Origin: Alphaproteobacteria bacterium
GTDB lineage: Bacteria > Pseudomonadota > Alphaproteobacteria > UBA828
Direction: 5' to 3'
Assembly (NCBI GenBank): GCA_029937205.1
Contig: JAPYQV010000037.1
Coordinates: 1 to 12,495 of the forward strand
DNA length: 12,495 nt
The notes beneath the pieces were generated by a model. It did not search any database and was not told where the DNA came from. It was given only the letters and a program-made list of their open reading frames with translations. Shown here in pieces: positions 1 through 8,777 of the stretch (within the stretch, counting starts at the first letter, position 1; each line of letters starts with the position of its first letter). Position numbers and translations under genes: made by a program.

Positions 1-1119
1 CCTGAGTCGTGTATAGCGATGGGGCTGCACGACGGCGATGATGCGCCCGTCATAGGCGTCGCGGGCGGATTTGAGAACGGCGGAAATTTCCACTGGATGG
101 TGGCCGTAATCGTCGATAATTGTGATGCCGTCGATCACGCCGGTTTTGGTAAAGCGCCGCTTGACGCCCTTGAACCCGCCGAGCGCGGTGTGAATCGTGT
201 CGTCTGACAGTTCCATTTCGCGCCCGACGGCGATGGCGGCGAGCGCGTTCTGCACATTGTGGGCGCCTAGCATCGGCAGGCGCAAATCTTCGAGGAGTCG
301 GCTGGTGCCGCTTTGGCGGTCGGAAAATTCCACACTGAAGAGCGAGCCGAGCGCGTCCGTGCGCACATCGAAGGCGCGCACTTCAGCTTGCGGGCTCATG
401 CCGTAGGTGACGATGCGGCGGTCTGACACGCGACCGACCAGCGCCTGGACTTCGGCATGATCGAGGCAGAGCGCGGCAAAGCCGTAGAACGGCAGATTTT
501 CCAGGAAGGTGCGGTAGGCATCGCGGACGGCGTCGAAGTCGCCGTAAAATTCCATGTGCTCGGGATTGATATTGGTGACCACGGCGACTGTGGCGGGCAG
601 CTTGACGAAGCTGCCGTCCGATTCGTCCGCCTCGACCACCATCCATTCGCCGGCGCCGAGGCGCGCATTGGTGCCGTAGGCGTTGATGATGCCGCCATTG
701 ATCACCGTCGGGTCGAGATCGGCGCCGTCGAGGAGGGCGGCGATCATGGAAGTGGTGGTGGTCTTCCCGTGCGTTCCGGCCACCGCGATGGACCATTTGA
801 GGCGCATCAACTCGGCCAGCATTTCGGCGCGGCGGACGACCGGGATGAACTGTTGGCGCGCTGCGGCGGCCTCTACATTATCCGCTTTTACGGCGGAGGA
901 AATCACCACCACCTGGGCGTCGCCGAGAGCCGCCGCATCATGGCCGATGGTAATATGCATGCCGAGACCGCGCAGGCGGCGCACATTCGGATTTTCGGAG
1001 AGATCGCTGCCCTGCACGGTGTAGCCGAGATTGTGCATGACCTCGGCGATGCCGCTCATGCCGATGCCGCCGATGCCGACAAAGTGAATGGCGCCGATGG
1101 AGAGCGGGAGCGCTTTCAT
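1..1119 (-). CDS. murC: UDP-N-acetylmuramate--L-alanine ligase MurC (3' end cut by window edge)
   Basis: MurC is the cytoplasmic ATP-dependent ligase that adds L-alanine to UDP-MurNAc, the first amino acid of the peptidoglycan stem peptide. I translated 373 in-frame codons with no stop; the frame leaves the window at base 1, so roughly the last 100 residues of a normal ~470-residue protein are missing. Visible landmarks are the N-terminal Rossmann-like UDP-binding motif [12 protein letters not shown] (12-23), the ATP-binding loop GTHGKTT (115-121), EADESDGSF (163-171), TNINPEHME (182-190), the [10 protein letters not shown] stretch (286-295), DDYGHHP (336-342) and QPHRYTR (365-371). GTHGKTT and DDYGHHP separate MurC from MurD, MurE and MurF. 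The ATG at 1119 overlaps the murG stop as ATGA and has a strong GGAGG Shine-Dalgarno at 1128-1132, 8 nt upstream. It is the last visible gene of the operon; murB would be expected next. Confidence 0.97.
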   Translation of the reverse strand, partial: MKALPLSIGAIHFVGIGGIGMSGIAEVMHNLGYTVQGSDLSENPNVRRLRGLGMHITIGHDAAALGDAQVVVISSAVKADNVEAAAARQQFIPVVRRAEMLAELMRLKWSIAVAGTHGKTTTTSMIAALLDGADLDPTVINGGIINAYGTNARLGAGEWMVVEADESDGSFVKLPATVAVVTNINPEHMEFYGDFDAVRDAYRTFLENLPFYGFAALCLDHAEVQALVGRVSDRRIVTYGMSPQAEVRAFDVRTDALGSLFSVEFSDRQSGTSRLLEDLRLPMLGAHNVQNALAAIAVGREMELSDDTIHTALGGFKGVKRRFTKTGVIDGITIIDDYGHHPVEISAVLKSARDAYDGRIIAVVQPHRYTRLR

Positions 1120-2282
1120 GCCGCCTGCCTCCGCGCCGTCTTGTTCGGATCGCCGTTCGCCGGATCGCCATTGGCCGGGATCAGGCTTTCGACCAGATCG
1201 GCGAGCGCCTGGCCGGCGCCCGGCCGCCCGATGTCGCGTGCCGCCTGGGCGGATTTGGCCAGCACCTCAGGTGCCGCGAGGAAATTGTTCAAATGCTCGG
1301 CCAGGCGCGCCGCGCTGGTCTCGGCTTCGTGCAACATGACGGCGCCGCCGGCACTTGCGAGCGCCCGGCTGTTGGCGCTTTGATGATCATCGGTGGCAGA
1401 GGGATAGGGGATGAGAATGGCGGGCCGGCCGGCGGCGGCCAGTTCAGCCACCGTCGAGGCACCAGCCCGGCAGACGACCAGATGCGCCGTTTCCAAACGC
1501 GCCGGCAGATCCTCGAAGAATGTCGAGACCTCGGCGCGGATACCGCTACCCTGGTAATGGGCACGCACCTGATCGAGATTTTCCGGGCGGCAATGTTGGG
1601 CAACAGACAAGCGTGTGCGAATGTCCGGGCTCAACAGTGCGAGCGCCGCCGGTACCAACTCGGCGAAAGCCCTGGCGCCCTGGCTGCCGCCGGTAATGAG
1701 AAGGTGTAATGGGCCGTTGGCTTGCGGATTTGGGTAGGCGCGGCTGGCGATTTCGATAATGGCGCGCCGCACCGGATTGCCGGTATGCGTGATCTTGGCG
1801 CGGTTCGCCGGGGAAATAGCGCTGGTGTATTCAAAAGAGGTGGCGATCTGCTGCACGCGCGATGCCAGCAGCCGGTTGGCGCGCCCGAGCACTGCGTTCT
1901 GTTCGTGAATAGCCGTTGCCAGGCCGCTCCGGCTGGCGGCGATCATGGCCGGGACGGAAGGATAGCCGCCAAAGCCGATCACCGCGGCGGGCTCGAGGCG
2001 GCGCAGCAAGCGGCCTGCCTCGCGCACGCCCAACAGCAATTTTACAACACCCATACCGCGCGCCAGGGGTCCGCGGGCGAGCGGGGTGCCGGCCTGGATG
2101 CTGTGACTCTCGATATCCGCCAACGCGCCGCCATAATTCGTACCGCGCCGGTCGGTGATCAGCACCAGGCGCCGACCGCGGGCGGCGAGCTCCGTCGCCA
2201 CGGCTTGCGCCGGAAAGACGTGTCCGCCCGTGCCGCCGGCGGCGAGCACGATGGGCGATTGGCTGTGCAGGTTTGTGCTCAT
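1116..2282 (-). CDS. murG: UDP-GlcNAc:lipid I GlcNAc transferase MurG
   Basis: MurG transfers GlcNAc from UDP-GlcNAc to lipid I on the inner face of the cytoplasmic membrane, giving lipid II. The 388-residue product is close to the usual 350-390. It has the GT28 N-terminal domain with GGTGGH (16-21), GFGGYPS (103-109) and HEQN (126-129), and the C-terminal UDP-GlcNAc-binding domain with GGSQGA (198-203), [11 protein letters not shown] (271-281) and DDHQSAN (298-304). The same frame is open far upstream through ftsW into murD, but the ATG at 2282 is the right start: it places GGTGGH at residue 16 and overlaps the ftsW stop as ATGA, with an AAGG about 10 nt upstream. The C terminus ends in a short duplicated ANGDP segment not needed for the fold (see the repeat at 1146-1175). 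The gene overlaps murC by 4 nt. Confidence 0.97.
   Translation of the reverse strand: MSTNLHSQSPIVLAAGGTGGHVFPAQAVATELAARGRRLVLITDRRGTNYGGALADIESHSIQAGTPLARGPLARGMGVVKLLLGVREAGRLLRRLEPAAVIGFGGYPSVPAMIAASRSGLATAIHEQNAVLGRANRLLASRVQQIATSFEYTSAISPANRAKITHTGNPVRRAIIEIASRAYPNPQANGPLHLLITGGSQGARAFAELVPAALALLSPDIRTRLSVAQHCRPENLDQVRAHYQGSGIRAEVSTFFEDLPARLETAHLVVCRAGASTVAELAAAGRPAILIPYPSATDDHQSANSRALASAGGAVMLHEAETSAARLAEHLNNFLAAPEVLAKSAQAARDIGRPGAGQALADLVESLIPANGDPANGDPNKTARRQAA
1146..1175 (-). repeat. 15-bp tandem duplication in the murG 3' end
   Basis: Two adjacent 15-bp units, 1146-1160 and 1161-1175, match at 13 of 15 positions. They are in frame and encode the repeated ANGDP of the MurG tail (residues 370-379). 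The unit length is a multiple of three, so reading is kept. It probably arose by local slippage in a tolerant C-terminal tail; no function is implied. Confidence 0.7.
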
Positions 2283-3406
2283 GTCGCCGAGGCCTTGTCG
2301 CGGTAGCCGCTGCGGGTCAGCGCTAGCACCATGCCCATGCCGAGGGAGCTGGCGATCAGCGACGAGCCGCCGTAACTGATGAACGGCAGTGTCATGCCCT
2401 TGGCCGGCAGCAATTGCACGGTGACGCCCATATTGATCAGCGCCTGCAGGCCGAACTGGGTTAACAGGCCGGCGACCGCCAGGAGGACAAACAGATCGGC
2501 CTCGTGCACCACCCGAGTGAGGCCGCGCAAGACGATGAAGAAGAACAGGCCGACGATGGCCAGGGCCGCCAACATGCCGAATTCCTCGGCCGCCACAGCG
2601 AAGATGAAGTCCGTATGGGCGTCCGGCAGATAGCCTTTGACGATACCTTCGCCCGGGCCACGCCCGAGGAGGCCGCCCTGTTGGAAGGCTTTCAGCGAGG
2701 TTGAGACCTGATAGGAATCGCCCGAGGCCGGGTCGATGAAGAGATCGATGCGTTTGGCGACATGGGGGAAGACGCTGTAGGCCGCCGTCACCGCACCCAG
2801 TGTCAGCACCGCCGCCAGGCCGACCCACCAGAGCGAGAGGCCGGCGAGGAAGATCTGCACGAACCAGACGGCGGTCACGGTCACGGCCATGCCGAAATCC
2901 GGCTGCATCAGCAACAGGGCGACGACGATCAGCAGCAGCGCGCTGGCGATGGCGCGGCCGGGAAATTTCTGAGCTTCGCGATACTCTGCGAACATCCAGG
3001 CGGCGACCACGGCGAAACACGGTTTGACGAATTCGGAGGGCTGAAAGGTGAAGCCGGCGAGCGACAGCCAACGGCTCGCGCCCTTGATCTCGATACCGGC
3101 GAAGTGTGTCGCCACGACGAGGGCTAGACCGCCGGCAAAGATCACTGTCGCGAGGCGGCGTACACCGCGCGGCGAGAGCAGCGAGACGGCTAACATGATC
3201 AGCATCGCCGGCGCCATGAAGACGAATTGATGGCGCACGAAATAGAATGGCTCGAGGCCGATGCGCTCGGCCGCACCCGGGCTCGCCGCCACCGTTAGGA
3301 TGGCGCCGACAGCAAACAACAACGTCAGAACCAGCAATGCCCAGCGATCCAGGGTCCACCACCAGCGGCCCAGGATCGAAGCATCTGTGCGCGAGAAACT
3401 TGTCAT
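2279..3406 (-). CDS. ftsW: Septal peptidoglycan glycosyltransferase FtsW (SEDS family)
   Basis: FtsW is the SEDS-family polymerase that builds septal glycan strands from lipid II, working with the transpeptidase FtsI encoded in the same operon. The 375-residue product is almost entirely hydrophobic, with about ten membrane segments. Family motifs are KGASRWL (108-114), FQPSEF (121-126), QPDFG (168-172), GLLGRGPGEG (245-254), LPDAHTDFIFAV (260-271) and PAKGMTLPFISYGGSS (334-349). The Asp of HTDF (266) corresponds to the conserved acidic residue thought to be catalytic in SEDS proteins. RodA is the main alternative, but the dcw position between murD and murG and the ISYGGSS ending favour FtsW. 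I chose the ATG at 3406, which overlaps the murD TGA as TGATG; a TTG three codons upstream (3415) is also open but has no better ribosome site. No clear Shine-Dalgarno is present, so translation probably depends on coupling to murD. Confidence 0.95.
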   Translation of the reverse strand: MTSFSRTDASILGRWWWTLDRWALLVLTLLFAVGAILTVAASPGAAERIGLEPFYFVRHQFVFMAPAMLIMLAVSLLSPRGVRRLATVIFAGGLALVVATHFAGIEIKGASRWLSLAGFTFQPSEFVKPCFAVVAAWMFAEYREAQKFPGRAIASALLLIVVALLLMQPDFGMAVTVTAVWFVQIFLAGLSLWWVGLAAVLTLGAVTAAYSVFPHVAKRIDLFIDPASGDSYQVSTSLKAFQQGGLLGRGPGEGIVKGYLPDAHTDFIFAVAAEEFGMLAALAIVGLFFFIVLRGLTRVVHEADLFVLLAVAGLLTQFGLQALINMGVTVQLLPAKGMTLPFISYGGSSLIASSLGMGMVLALTRSGYRDKASAT

Positions 3407-4788
3407 CAGGCACAATGCCGCCGCGCCTGTTCGGCATGGCGCCGTTCCAGATTGAGAACCATCTCGCGGAAGGATTCGCCGCGTGCCTCGAAATCGGCAA
3501 ACTGGTCGAACGAGGCGCAGGCCGGCGAGAACAGGACCACGGCGCCGGGCCGGCCATCGGCGCAGGCCTGTGCCGCCGCCGCGTCGAGCGCATTGCTGAG
3601 CGTGCCGCAGCGGCTGAAGTTCACCCGTCCATCGAGCTCATCGGCAAATGTCTGCTCGGCCTCACCGATCAGGAAGGCGTGGGCGATGCGGCGAAAACTG
3701 GATTGCAGCGCCTTCAGGCCATTCGATTTGTTGCGCCCACCGGCGATCCAATAGATCGGGCTATAGCAGGCCAAGGCACGCGCCGCCGCATCGCCATTGG
3801 TCGCCTTGCTGTCGTTGACGAACTGGACGCCGTCGATGGCCGCGATGTGTTCCATGCGGTGGGCCAGGCCGGGGAAGCTGAGCAGCGCCCGGGCGATGAT
3901 TTCGGGATCGATTCCAAGCGCCCGCGTGGCGGCATAGGCGGCCGCCGCGTTTTGCCAATTGTGCCGGCCGGGCAGCGCCATGGCGGCTTCCAAATCGCAC
4001 ACCGCCTGGCCGTGATCCTCGAGCAGACCGCCATTGGCGGCGATGCCGTCGAGAAGGCGGCGGCCGGTGGCGATGGGCACGACGTTTAAGCCCTCGCGCT
4101 GGCGCAGATCGTTATAGATGCGCAGCGTATCCGGCCCGTCGATGCCGACGATGGCGGTTTTCAGCCGGCCGGAACGGAAAATCTTCTGCTTGGCCACGGT
4201 GTAGGCGGCCATATCGCCATGGCGGTCGAGATGGTCCGGCGTGATGTTTAAGAGGACGGCGATATCGAACGACATGTGCTGAGTGAGATCGAGCTGGAAC
4301 GATGACATTTCCAGCACATAAGTGCCTTCCGCCCAGAGCGCTTCGAGACTGAGCGCCGGCGTGCCGAGATTGCCGCCGACCTGAGCGGTTTGTCGCGCGC
4401 ACTCGAGGATGTGGCCGATCAGGGCGGTGGTGGTGGATTTGCCGTTGGTGCCGGTAATGCCGACAAACTGGCGCTCCGGCATGGCGCGCCACAAGAGCTC
4501 TACATCGCCGAGAACTTCGATGCCCGCCGCATGCGCCGAAGCGATGATGGGATGGTCGAGCGGAATACCGGGGCTCGGCACCAAGGCGGCGATATCGCGC
4601 CACGGGAAGTTGGCACCGCTTTGCAGCGGAATGCCGGCGCGCGCCGCTTCCTCCCGGCGCTCGCGTGAATCGTCCCAGGCGGCAACCTGATTGCCGCCCG
4701 CCAGCAGCGCGCGGGCGGCCGAGAGGCCACTGCGGGCGAGGCCGAGGATTGCAACGGTGCCATTAAAATTTGCAGTTCCTACAATCAT
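3406..4788 (-). CDS. murD: UDP-N-acetylmuramoyl-L-alanine--D-glutamate ligase MurD
   Basis: MurD adds D-glutamate to UDP-MurNAc-L-Ala in the cytoplasm, the second step of stem-peptide assembly. The 460-residue product has the N-terminal nucleotide-binding fold beginning VAILGLARSG (12-21), the ATP loop GTNGKST (113-119), EMSSFQLD (160-167), NITPDHLDRH (181-190), a lysine at 200 in the place of the carbamylated catalytic Lys, NDSKATN (325-331) and the C-terminal SPACASFDQF (421-430). EMSSFQL and the SPACASFDQF block are typical of MurD rather than of the other Mur ligases. The ATG at 4788 lies 4 nt after the mraY stop and has a good GAGGT Shine-Dalgarno (4795-4799) made from the last codons of mraY. 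Its TGA overlaps the ftsW ATG by one base. Length and all key residues look normal. Confidence 0.97.
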   Translation of the reverse strand: MIVGTANFNGTVAILGLARSGLSAARALLAGGNQVAAWDDSRERREEAARAGIPLQSGANFPWRDIAALVPSPGIPLDHPIIASAHAAGIEVLGDVELLWRAMPERQFVGITGTNGKSTTTALIGHILECARQTAQVGGNLGTPALSLEALWAEGTYVLEMSSFQLDLTQHMSFDIAVLLNITPDHLDRHGDMAAYTVAKQKIFRSGRLKTAIVGIDGPDTLRIYNDLRQREGLNVVPIATGRRLLDGIAANGGLLEDHGQAVCDLEAAMALPGRHNWQNAAAAYAATRALGIDPEIIARALLSFPGLAHRMEHIAAIDGVQFVNDSKATNGDAAARALACYSPIYWIAGGRNKSNGLKALQSSFRRIAHAFLIGEAEQTFADELDGRVNFSRCGTLSNALDAAAAQACADGRPGAVVLFSPACASFDQFADFEARGESFREMVLNLERRHAEQARRHCA

Positions 4789-4792
4789 CCCG

Positions 4793-5881
4793 TTACCTCA
4801 GTTTCAGGGTGGCCAGGCCGGCAAGCGCCAGGATCACCGCGATGATCCAAAAGCGAATGACGATGGTGGATTCCGCGTAGCCCTTTTTTTCGTAGTGGTG
4901 GTGCAACGGCGCCATTTGGAAAACACGGTTGCCGGTGAGCTTGAACGAGGCGACCTGGACGATGACCGAGATGGTCTCGAGTACGAACAGGCCGCCGACG
5001 ATCACCAGCACCAGTTCGTGCTTGGTCATCACCGCGACGGCGCCGAGCGCGGCGCCGGTGGAGAGCGATCCGGTGTCGCCCATAAAAACCATCGCCGGCG
5101 GCGCGTTGAACCAGAGAAAGCCGAGACCGGCGCCGACCAGGGCGGCGCAGAAGACGGTGAGCTCGCCGACGCCGACGACGTAGTGGACCTGGAGATAGCC
5201 GGAGAAAACCGTGTTGCCGACGACATAGCAGATCAGCGCGAAGCTGGTCGAGGCGATCATGATGGGCACGATGGCGAGGCCGTCCAACCCGTCGGTGAGG
5301 TTGACCGAATTCGACGCGCCGACCATGACAATTGCCGCGAAAGGCAGGAAGAACCAGCCGAGATCGACCAACACCGTCTTGACGAAGGGTAGCGCCAGGC
5401 CGTTGGCCAGCGATTCATCCGAGATCGACGTGATCCAGAGACTCGCCACCACGGCGATGGCGATTTCGATGACGAACTTGATTTTCGTCGGGAAGCCCTT
5501 GCTCGAACGGTTGCGCAGTTTCATCAGATCGTCGACGAACCCGACGGCGCCGAAACCGAAGGTGACGAACAGGATAATCCAGACATAGGCGTTGGTGAGA
5601 TCGGCCCACAGCAGGGTGCCGGCGAGGACGCCCATCAGAATAAGGAAGCCGCCCATGGTCGGCGTGCCCTGCTTGGTCTTGAGATGGGATTCCGGCCCGT
5701 CTTCGCGGATCGGCTGGCCCTCGCCCTGGCGCGCGCGCAGCGAGCGAATGAGCACCGGGCCGACGAGGAAACTAACCAGCAGCGCGGTCACGATCGCGGC
5801 GCCGGCGCGGAACGTCAAATATTGAAATATATTGAAGATGCCGATCGAATCGGAGAGCGGGAACAGGAGGTTATAGAGCAT
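4793..5881 (-). CDS. mraY: Phospho-N-acetylmuramoyl-pentapeptide-transferase MraY
   Basis: MraY moves phospho-MurNAc-pentapeptide from UDP to undecaprenyl phosphate, forming lipid I and the first membrane-bound precursor. The 362-residue polytopic product matches the usual ~360. Motifs are [11 protein letters not shown] (68-78), GFVDD with the paired aspartates 117-118, [10 protein letters not shown] (194-203), FMGDTGS (266-272) and the PLHHHYE loop (325-331), the metal and substrate-binding residues of this family. About ten membrane segments can be traced. The HHH motif and the mur context exclude WecA-type GlcNAc-phosphate transferases. The ATG at 5881 is 8 nt after the murF TAG, with purine-rich GAGGGG and AGGCGG upstream. 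It ends in TAA, unlike most genes here, which end in TGA, because it does not overlap its downstream neighbour. Confidence 0.97.
   Translation of the reverse strand: MLYNLLFPLSDSIGIFNIFQYLTFRAGAAIVTALLVSFLVGPVLIRSLRARQGEGQPIREDGPESHLKTKQGTPTMGGFLILMGVLAGTLLWADLTNAYVWIILFVTFGFGAVGFVDDLMKLRNRSSKGFPTKIKFVIEIAIAVVASLWITSISDESLANGLALPFVKTVLVDLGWFFLPFAAIVMVGASNSVNLTDGLDGLAIVPIMIASTSFALICYVVGNTVFSGYLQVHYVVGVGELTVFCAALVGAGLGFLWFNAPPAMVFMGDTGSLSTGAALGAVAVMTKHELVLVIVGGLFVLETISVIVQVASFKLTGNRVFQMAPLHHHYEKKGYAESTIVIRFWIIAVILALAGLATLKLR
4795..4799 (-). promoter_or_regulatory. Ribosome binding site of murD inside the end of mraY
   Basis: GAGGT on the minus strand is formed by the last sense codons and the stop of mraY (CTG AGG TAA) and ends 6 nt before the murD ATG at 4788. 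Ribosomes finishing mraY would cover this site, which favours coupled re-initiation. It supports the murD start given here. Confidence 0.7.
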
Positions 5882-5889
5882 CGCGCCGC

Positions 5890-7293
5890 CTACCCCTCGT
5901 CCCGCGTGAAGGCATCGACCAGCGGCCGCATATTGATGCCGAGCGAGCCCTTGATGAGCACCACGTCGCCGGGGCGCAGCGCGTCCCGCAGGGCCGGCAG
6001 AATATCGCCGGATGTCTCCGCCCGGCTGTTGCGGCGCTGGCTCGGCAACGCGTCGAACAAGTGTGCCATGAGCGCGCCGACGGTGAACACCAGGTCGATC
6101 CCGGCATCTTCCAGGGCGCCTGCCAGGGCGGCATGCTGCTCTGCCGCGTCCGTGCCCAGTTCGAGCATGTCGCCGAGCACCGCGATACGCCGCCCGCCTG
6201 GTCCGGGCTGAAAGCTGCGCAGACCGGCGATGGCGGCGCGCACGGCGACCGGACTGGCGTTATAGGATTCGTCGATCAGATCGAATTCACCGCCGGCAAT
6301 GGCGAGGCGATGGCGCGCGCCACGGCCGGGCAGGGCGGGCTGCGCGGCGAGGGCGTTGGCCGCCTCGGTGAGCGGCGCGCCTGCTGCCATCGCGGTGGCC
6401 AGTACGGCGACGCTGTTGAGCGCCCAATGCTCGCCGCTCAGCGCCAGGCGGTAGCTGCACCGGGTGGCGCAAATATCGGCCTCGACCAATCCGCCGTCTT
6501 GATCCGGCGACCAATCGAGCAACCGGGCCTCGGCTTTGTCATGGCGCCCGAAGGCGATGATGCGCGTCGCGCCGCCGTCTTTGGCGCGCGCCGCCAGATA
6601 ATCGAAATACTTGTTGTCGCGGTTAAGCACCGCCACCGCGTCAGGCTCGAGACCGGCGAAAATTTCGGCTTTGGCTTCGGCCACCGCATCGAGGGAATCA
6701 AAAAATTCCGTGTGTACCGCCTCGACATTGGTGATCAGCACCACATGGGGGCGCGCCAGGCGCGAGAGCGGCGCGATTTCGCCGGGCTGGTTCATGCCAA
6801 GCTCGAAGACGCCATAGGTGGCGTCCGCCGGCAGCCGTGCCAGGCTGAGCGGCGCACCGATATAATTGTTGAGATTGCCGGCGCTGAGCGATACCCGGCC
6901 CGCGGTTGCCAGGGCGTGGGCGAGCAATTCCTTGCTGCCGGTTTTGCCGACGCTGCCGGTGACGGCGATGATGCGCGCCGAACAGCGCGCCCGTGCCGCG
7001 CCGGCCAGGGCATAGAGACCGTCGAGACTGTCCGGCACGATGAGAAGCGGCGCGGCCCTATTGTTGTGAACGGGCGCACGCTCGACCATCGCCGCCGCGG
7101 CATGGCCGCCGAGCGCCGCCGTGACATGGTCGTGGCCGTCATGGTTGGGGCCTTTGAGGGCAACAAACAGATCGCCGGGCGCCAGCGTGCGGCTGTCGAT
7201 GGAAACGCCCTCGGCGCGCCAGTCGCCGTGCGCTTGGCCGCCGGTGGCGCTGGCCGCTTGCGCGGCGCTCCAGAGAACCTGTTTTGTGCTCAT
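5890..7293 (-). CDS. murF: UDP-MurNAc-tripeptide--D-alanyl-D-alanine ligase MurF
   Basis: MurF joins the D-Ala-D-Ala dipeptide to UDP-MurNAc-tripeptide, completing the pentapeptide in the cytoplasm. The 467-residue product has the MurF-type N-terminal segment [18 protein letters not shown] (31-48), the ATP loop GSVGKTGS (113-120), [11 protein letters not shown] (139-149), FELGMN (163-168), [12 protein letters not shown] (187-198), DESYNASP (341-348) and the terminal IKGSLG (447-452). The GSVGKT form of the loop, NNxIGxPL and SYNASP are diagnostic for MurF against the other Mur ligases. The ATG at 7293 overlaps the murE TGA as ATGA; there is no clear Shine-Dalgarno, so coupling to murE is likely. 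The gene ends in TAG, followed after 8 nt by mraY. A long open frame on the opposite strand across it is a composition artefact. Confidence 0.97.
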   Translation of the reverse strand: MSTKQVLWSAAQAASATGGQAHGDWRAEGVSIDSRTLAPGDLFVALKGPNHDGHDHVTAALGGHAAAAMVERAPVHNNRAAPLLIVPDSLDGLYALAGAARARCSARIIAVTGSVGKTGSKELLAHALATAGRVSLSAGNLNNYIGAPLSLARLPADATYGVFELGMNQPGEIAPLSRLARPHVVLITNVEAVHTEFFDSLDAVAEAKAEIFAGLEPDAVAVLNRDNKYFDYLAARAKDGGATRIIAFGRHDKAEARLLDWSPDQDGGLVEADICATRCSYRLALSGEHWALNSVAVLATAMAAGAPLTEAANALAAQPALPGRGARHRLAIAGGEFDLIDESYNASPVAVRAAIAGLRSFQPGPGGRRIAVLGDMLELGTDAAEQHAALAGALEDAGIDLVFTVGALMAHLFDALPSQRRNSRAETSGDILPALRDALRPGDVVLIKGSLGINMRPLVDAFTRDEG

Positions 7294-8777
7294 GCCGGCG
7301 CCCGCAACTGTGCATTGACCACGCGGCGCGCGGTTTCGCCGTCATCGAACGGGATCGTCCGCCCGGCGATGCTTTGGCCTTGCTCATGGCCCTTGCCGGC
7401 GATCACTAGGAGATCGTCTTCGCCGAGCTCGGCGATGGCGGCGGCGATGGCCTCGCCGCGGTCGCCGATTTCGATGGCGTCCGGGCAGGCGCTGAGGATT
7501 TCCCGGCGGATCGCGACCGGGTCTTCATAGCGCGGATTGTCGTCGCTGACATAAACCACATCGGCGAGATCGGCGGCGATCGCGCCCATTTGCGGCCGTT
7601 TGCCGGCATCGCGGTCGCCGCCGCAGCCAAACAGAACAATCAACCGCCCGCGCACATTTGGCCGCAAACCGTCAAGCGCGGCTTCGAGCGCATCAGGCGT
7701 GTGGGCGTAATCGACGAAGATCGGCGCGCCATTCTCAAGCCGGGCCGCCAGTTCCAGGCGGCCGCGCACACCGGTCAATCGCGGCAGACCGTGCGCGATG
7801 GCGTCGGCGCTCATGCCGGTGGCGAGGGCCAATCCGGCGGCGGCCAACATATTGTATGTCTGGAATGCGCCGGGCAGTGAAATGACAAGGTCATATTGCT
7901 TGCCGAGCAGTTCAAGCTTGAGGCGTTGGCCCAAATTCTCGTCCTGCCGCCCGACCAGGCGAACATCGCCGGCGCTTTCACCGAACCATAAAATCCGGTG
8001 GCCTCGCGCCCGGCAAATCTCGGCGATGCGCTGACTGTGCGGCGAATCCGCGTTCAGGACGGCGTCGCCGCCGGGCCGCATGACATCGGCGAAGAGGCGT
8101 GCCTTGGCGGCAAAATAACTATCCAGATCATGGTGATAATCGAGATGGTCGCGGCCGAGATTAAGGAAAGCGCAGGCCGAGAGGTGGACACCGTCCAGGC
8201 GATGTTGATCGAGCCCGTGGCTCGATGCTTCCAGAGCGCAATGGGCCACATCGGCGTCGGCGAGATTTGCCAGGGTGCGATGTAGCCAAACCGGATCGGC
8301 TGTCGTCAAGGCCGCCGCCGCGCTCGGGCCGTCGCCTTCGACGCCGAGGCCGCCGAGGCTCGCTGCCCGGCGGCCGTCGGCACGCCACAATTCGCGCAGA
8401 AATGTGACGGTCGATGTTTTTCCGTTGGTGCCCGTCACCGCGGCGATGGTGCGCGGCTGGCGCACGAAAAAGCGCGCCGCCATCTTAGCGAAACGGCGGC
8501 GCGGGTTATCGTCCGTGATGAGGTGGGCGGTGTTTGGAGCCGCGCCGTCGAGGCGCGTCCCCGGCGGCGCCAGGACAGCGGCAGCGCCGAGGCGCAGTGC
8601 TTCGGGGATGAAGTCGGCGCCGCGCGCGCGGCTGCCATCCAGCGCCGCGAACAAGAAGCCCGGGCGGACATCGCGCGAATCCGAAGTCAGGCCCGTTATG
8701 TTCACATTCTCCCCCTCATGCGCCGCCTGGCTTTCCCCTGTCAGTTCAAAAAGATGCAAAGTTGCGGCCCTCTCCAT
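7290..8777 (-). CDS. murE: UDP-MurNAc-L-Ala-D-Glu:meso-diaminopimelate ligase MurE
   Basis: MurE adds the third stem-peptide residue in the cytoplasm. From the ATG at 8777 the protein is 495 residues, normal for the family. It shows TSDSR (31-35) in the UDP-binding domain, the ATP loop GTNGKTS (116-122), EASSHGLDQHRL (183-194), LGRDHLDYH (207-215), the lysine at 225 expected to be carbamylated, DYAHTPDALE (356-365), FGCGGDRDAGKRP (383-395) and DNPR (413-416). DNPR is the established signature for meso-diaminopimelate; lysine-adding enzymes lack it. The start is uncertain. The frame is open to an ATG at 8822 (510 residues, extra N terminus unlike the family). A TTG at 8759 behind a strong GGAGAGG would give a family-like MHLFELTG start and 489 residues. 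All three starts lie inside the end of ftsI (overlap 77, 32 or 14 nt). The stop overlaps murF as ATGA. Confidence 0.95.
   Translation of the reverse strand: MERAATLHLFELTGESQAAHEGENVNITGLTSDSRDVRPGFLFAALDGSRARGADFIPEALRLGAAAVLAPPGTRLDGAAPNTAHLITDDNPRRRFAKMAARFFVRQPRTIAAVTGTNGKTSTVTFLRELWRADGRRAASLGGLGVEGDGPSAAAALTTADPVWLHRTLANLADADVAHCALEASSHGLDQHRLDGVHLSACAFLNLGRDHLDYHHDLDSYFAAKARLFADVMRPGGDAVLNADSPHSQRIAEICRARGHRILWFGESAGDVRLVGRQDENLGQRLKLELLGKQYDLVISLPGAFQTYNMLAAAGLALATGMSADAIAHGLPRLTGVRGRLELAARLENGAPIFVDYAHTPDALEAALDGLRPNVRGRLIVLFGCGGDRDAGKRPQMGAIAADLADVVYVSDDNPRYEDPVAIRREILSACPDAIEIGDRGEAIAAAIAELGEDDLLVIAGKGHEQGQSIAGRTIPFDDGETARRVVNAQLRAPA

Noticed and set aside
3404..3415. TTG at 3415 as the ftsW start
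   Set aside because: It adds only three residues, has no better ribosome site, and the ATG at 3406 forms the TGATG overlap seen elsewhere in the operon.
1116..3593. A single 825-codon minus-strand open frame running through murG, ftsW and into murD
   Set aside because: Only the part from 2282 down encodes a recognisable protein (MurG). The upstream part is the other frame of ftsW and murD, kept open by high G+C; MurG motifs and the ATGA overlap fix the true start.
6061..7530. A 489-codon plus-strand open frame antisense to murF and the end of murE
   Set aside because: It mirrors the murF codon structure, has no recognisable domain, and such long antisense frames are expected in G+C-rich genes. 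The same applies to 457-1383, 3247-4089, 4691-5392, 8275-9351 and 9478-10512.
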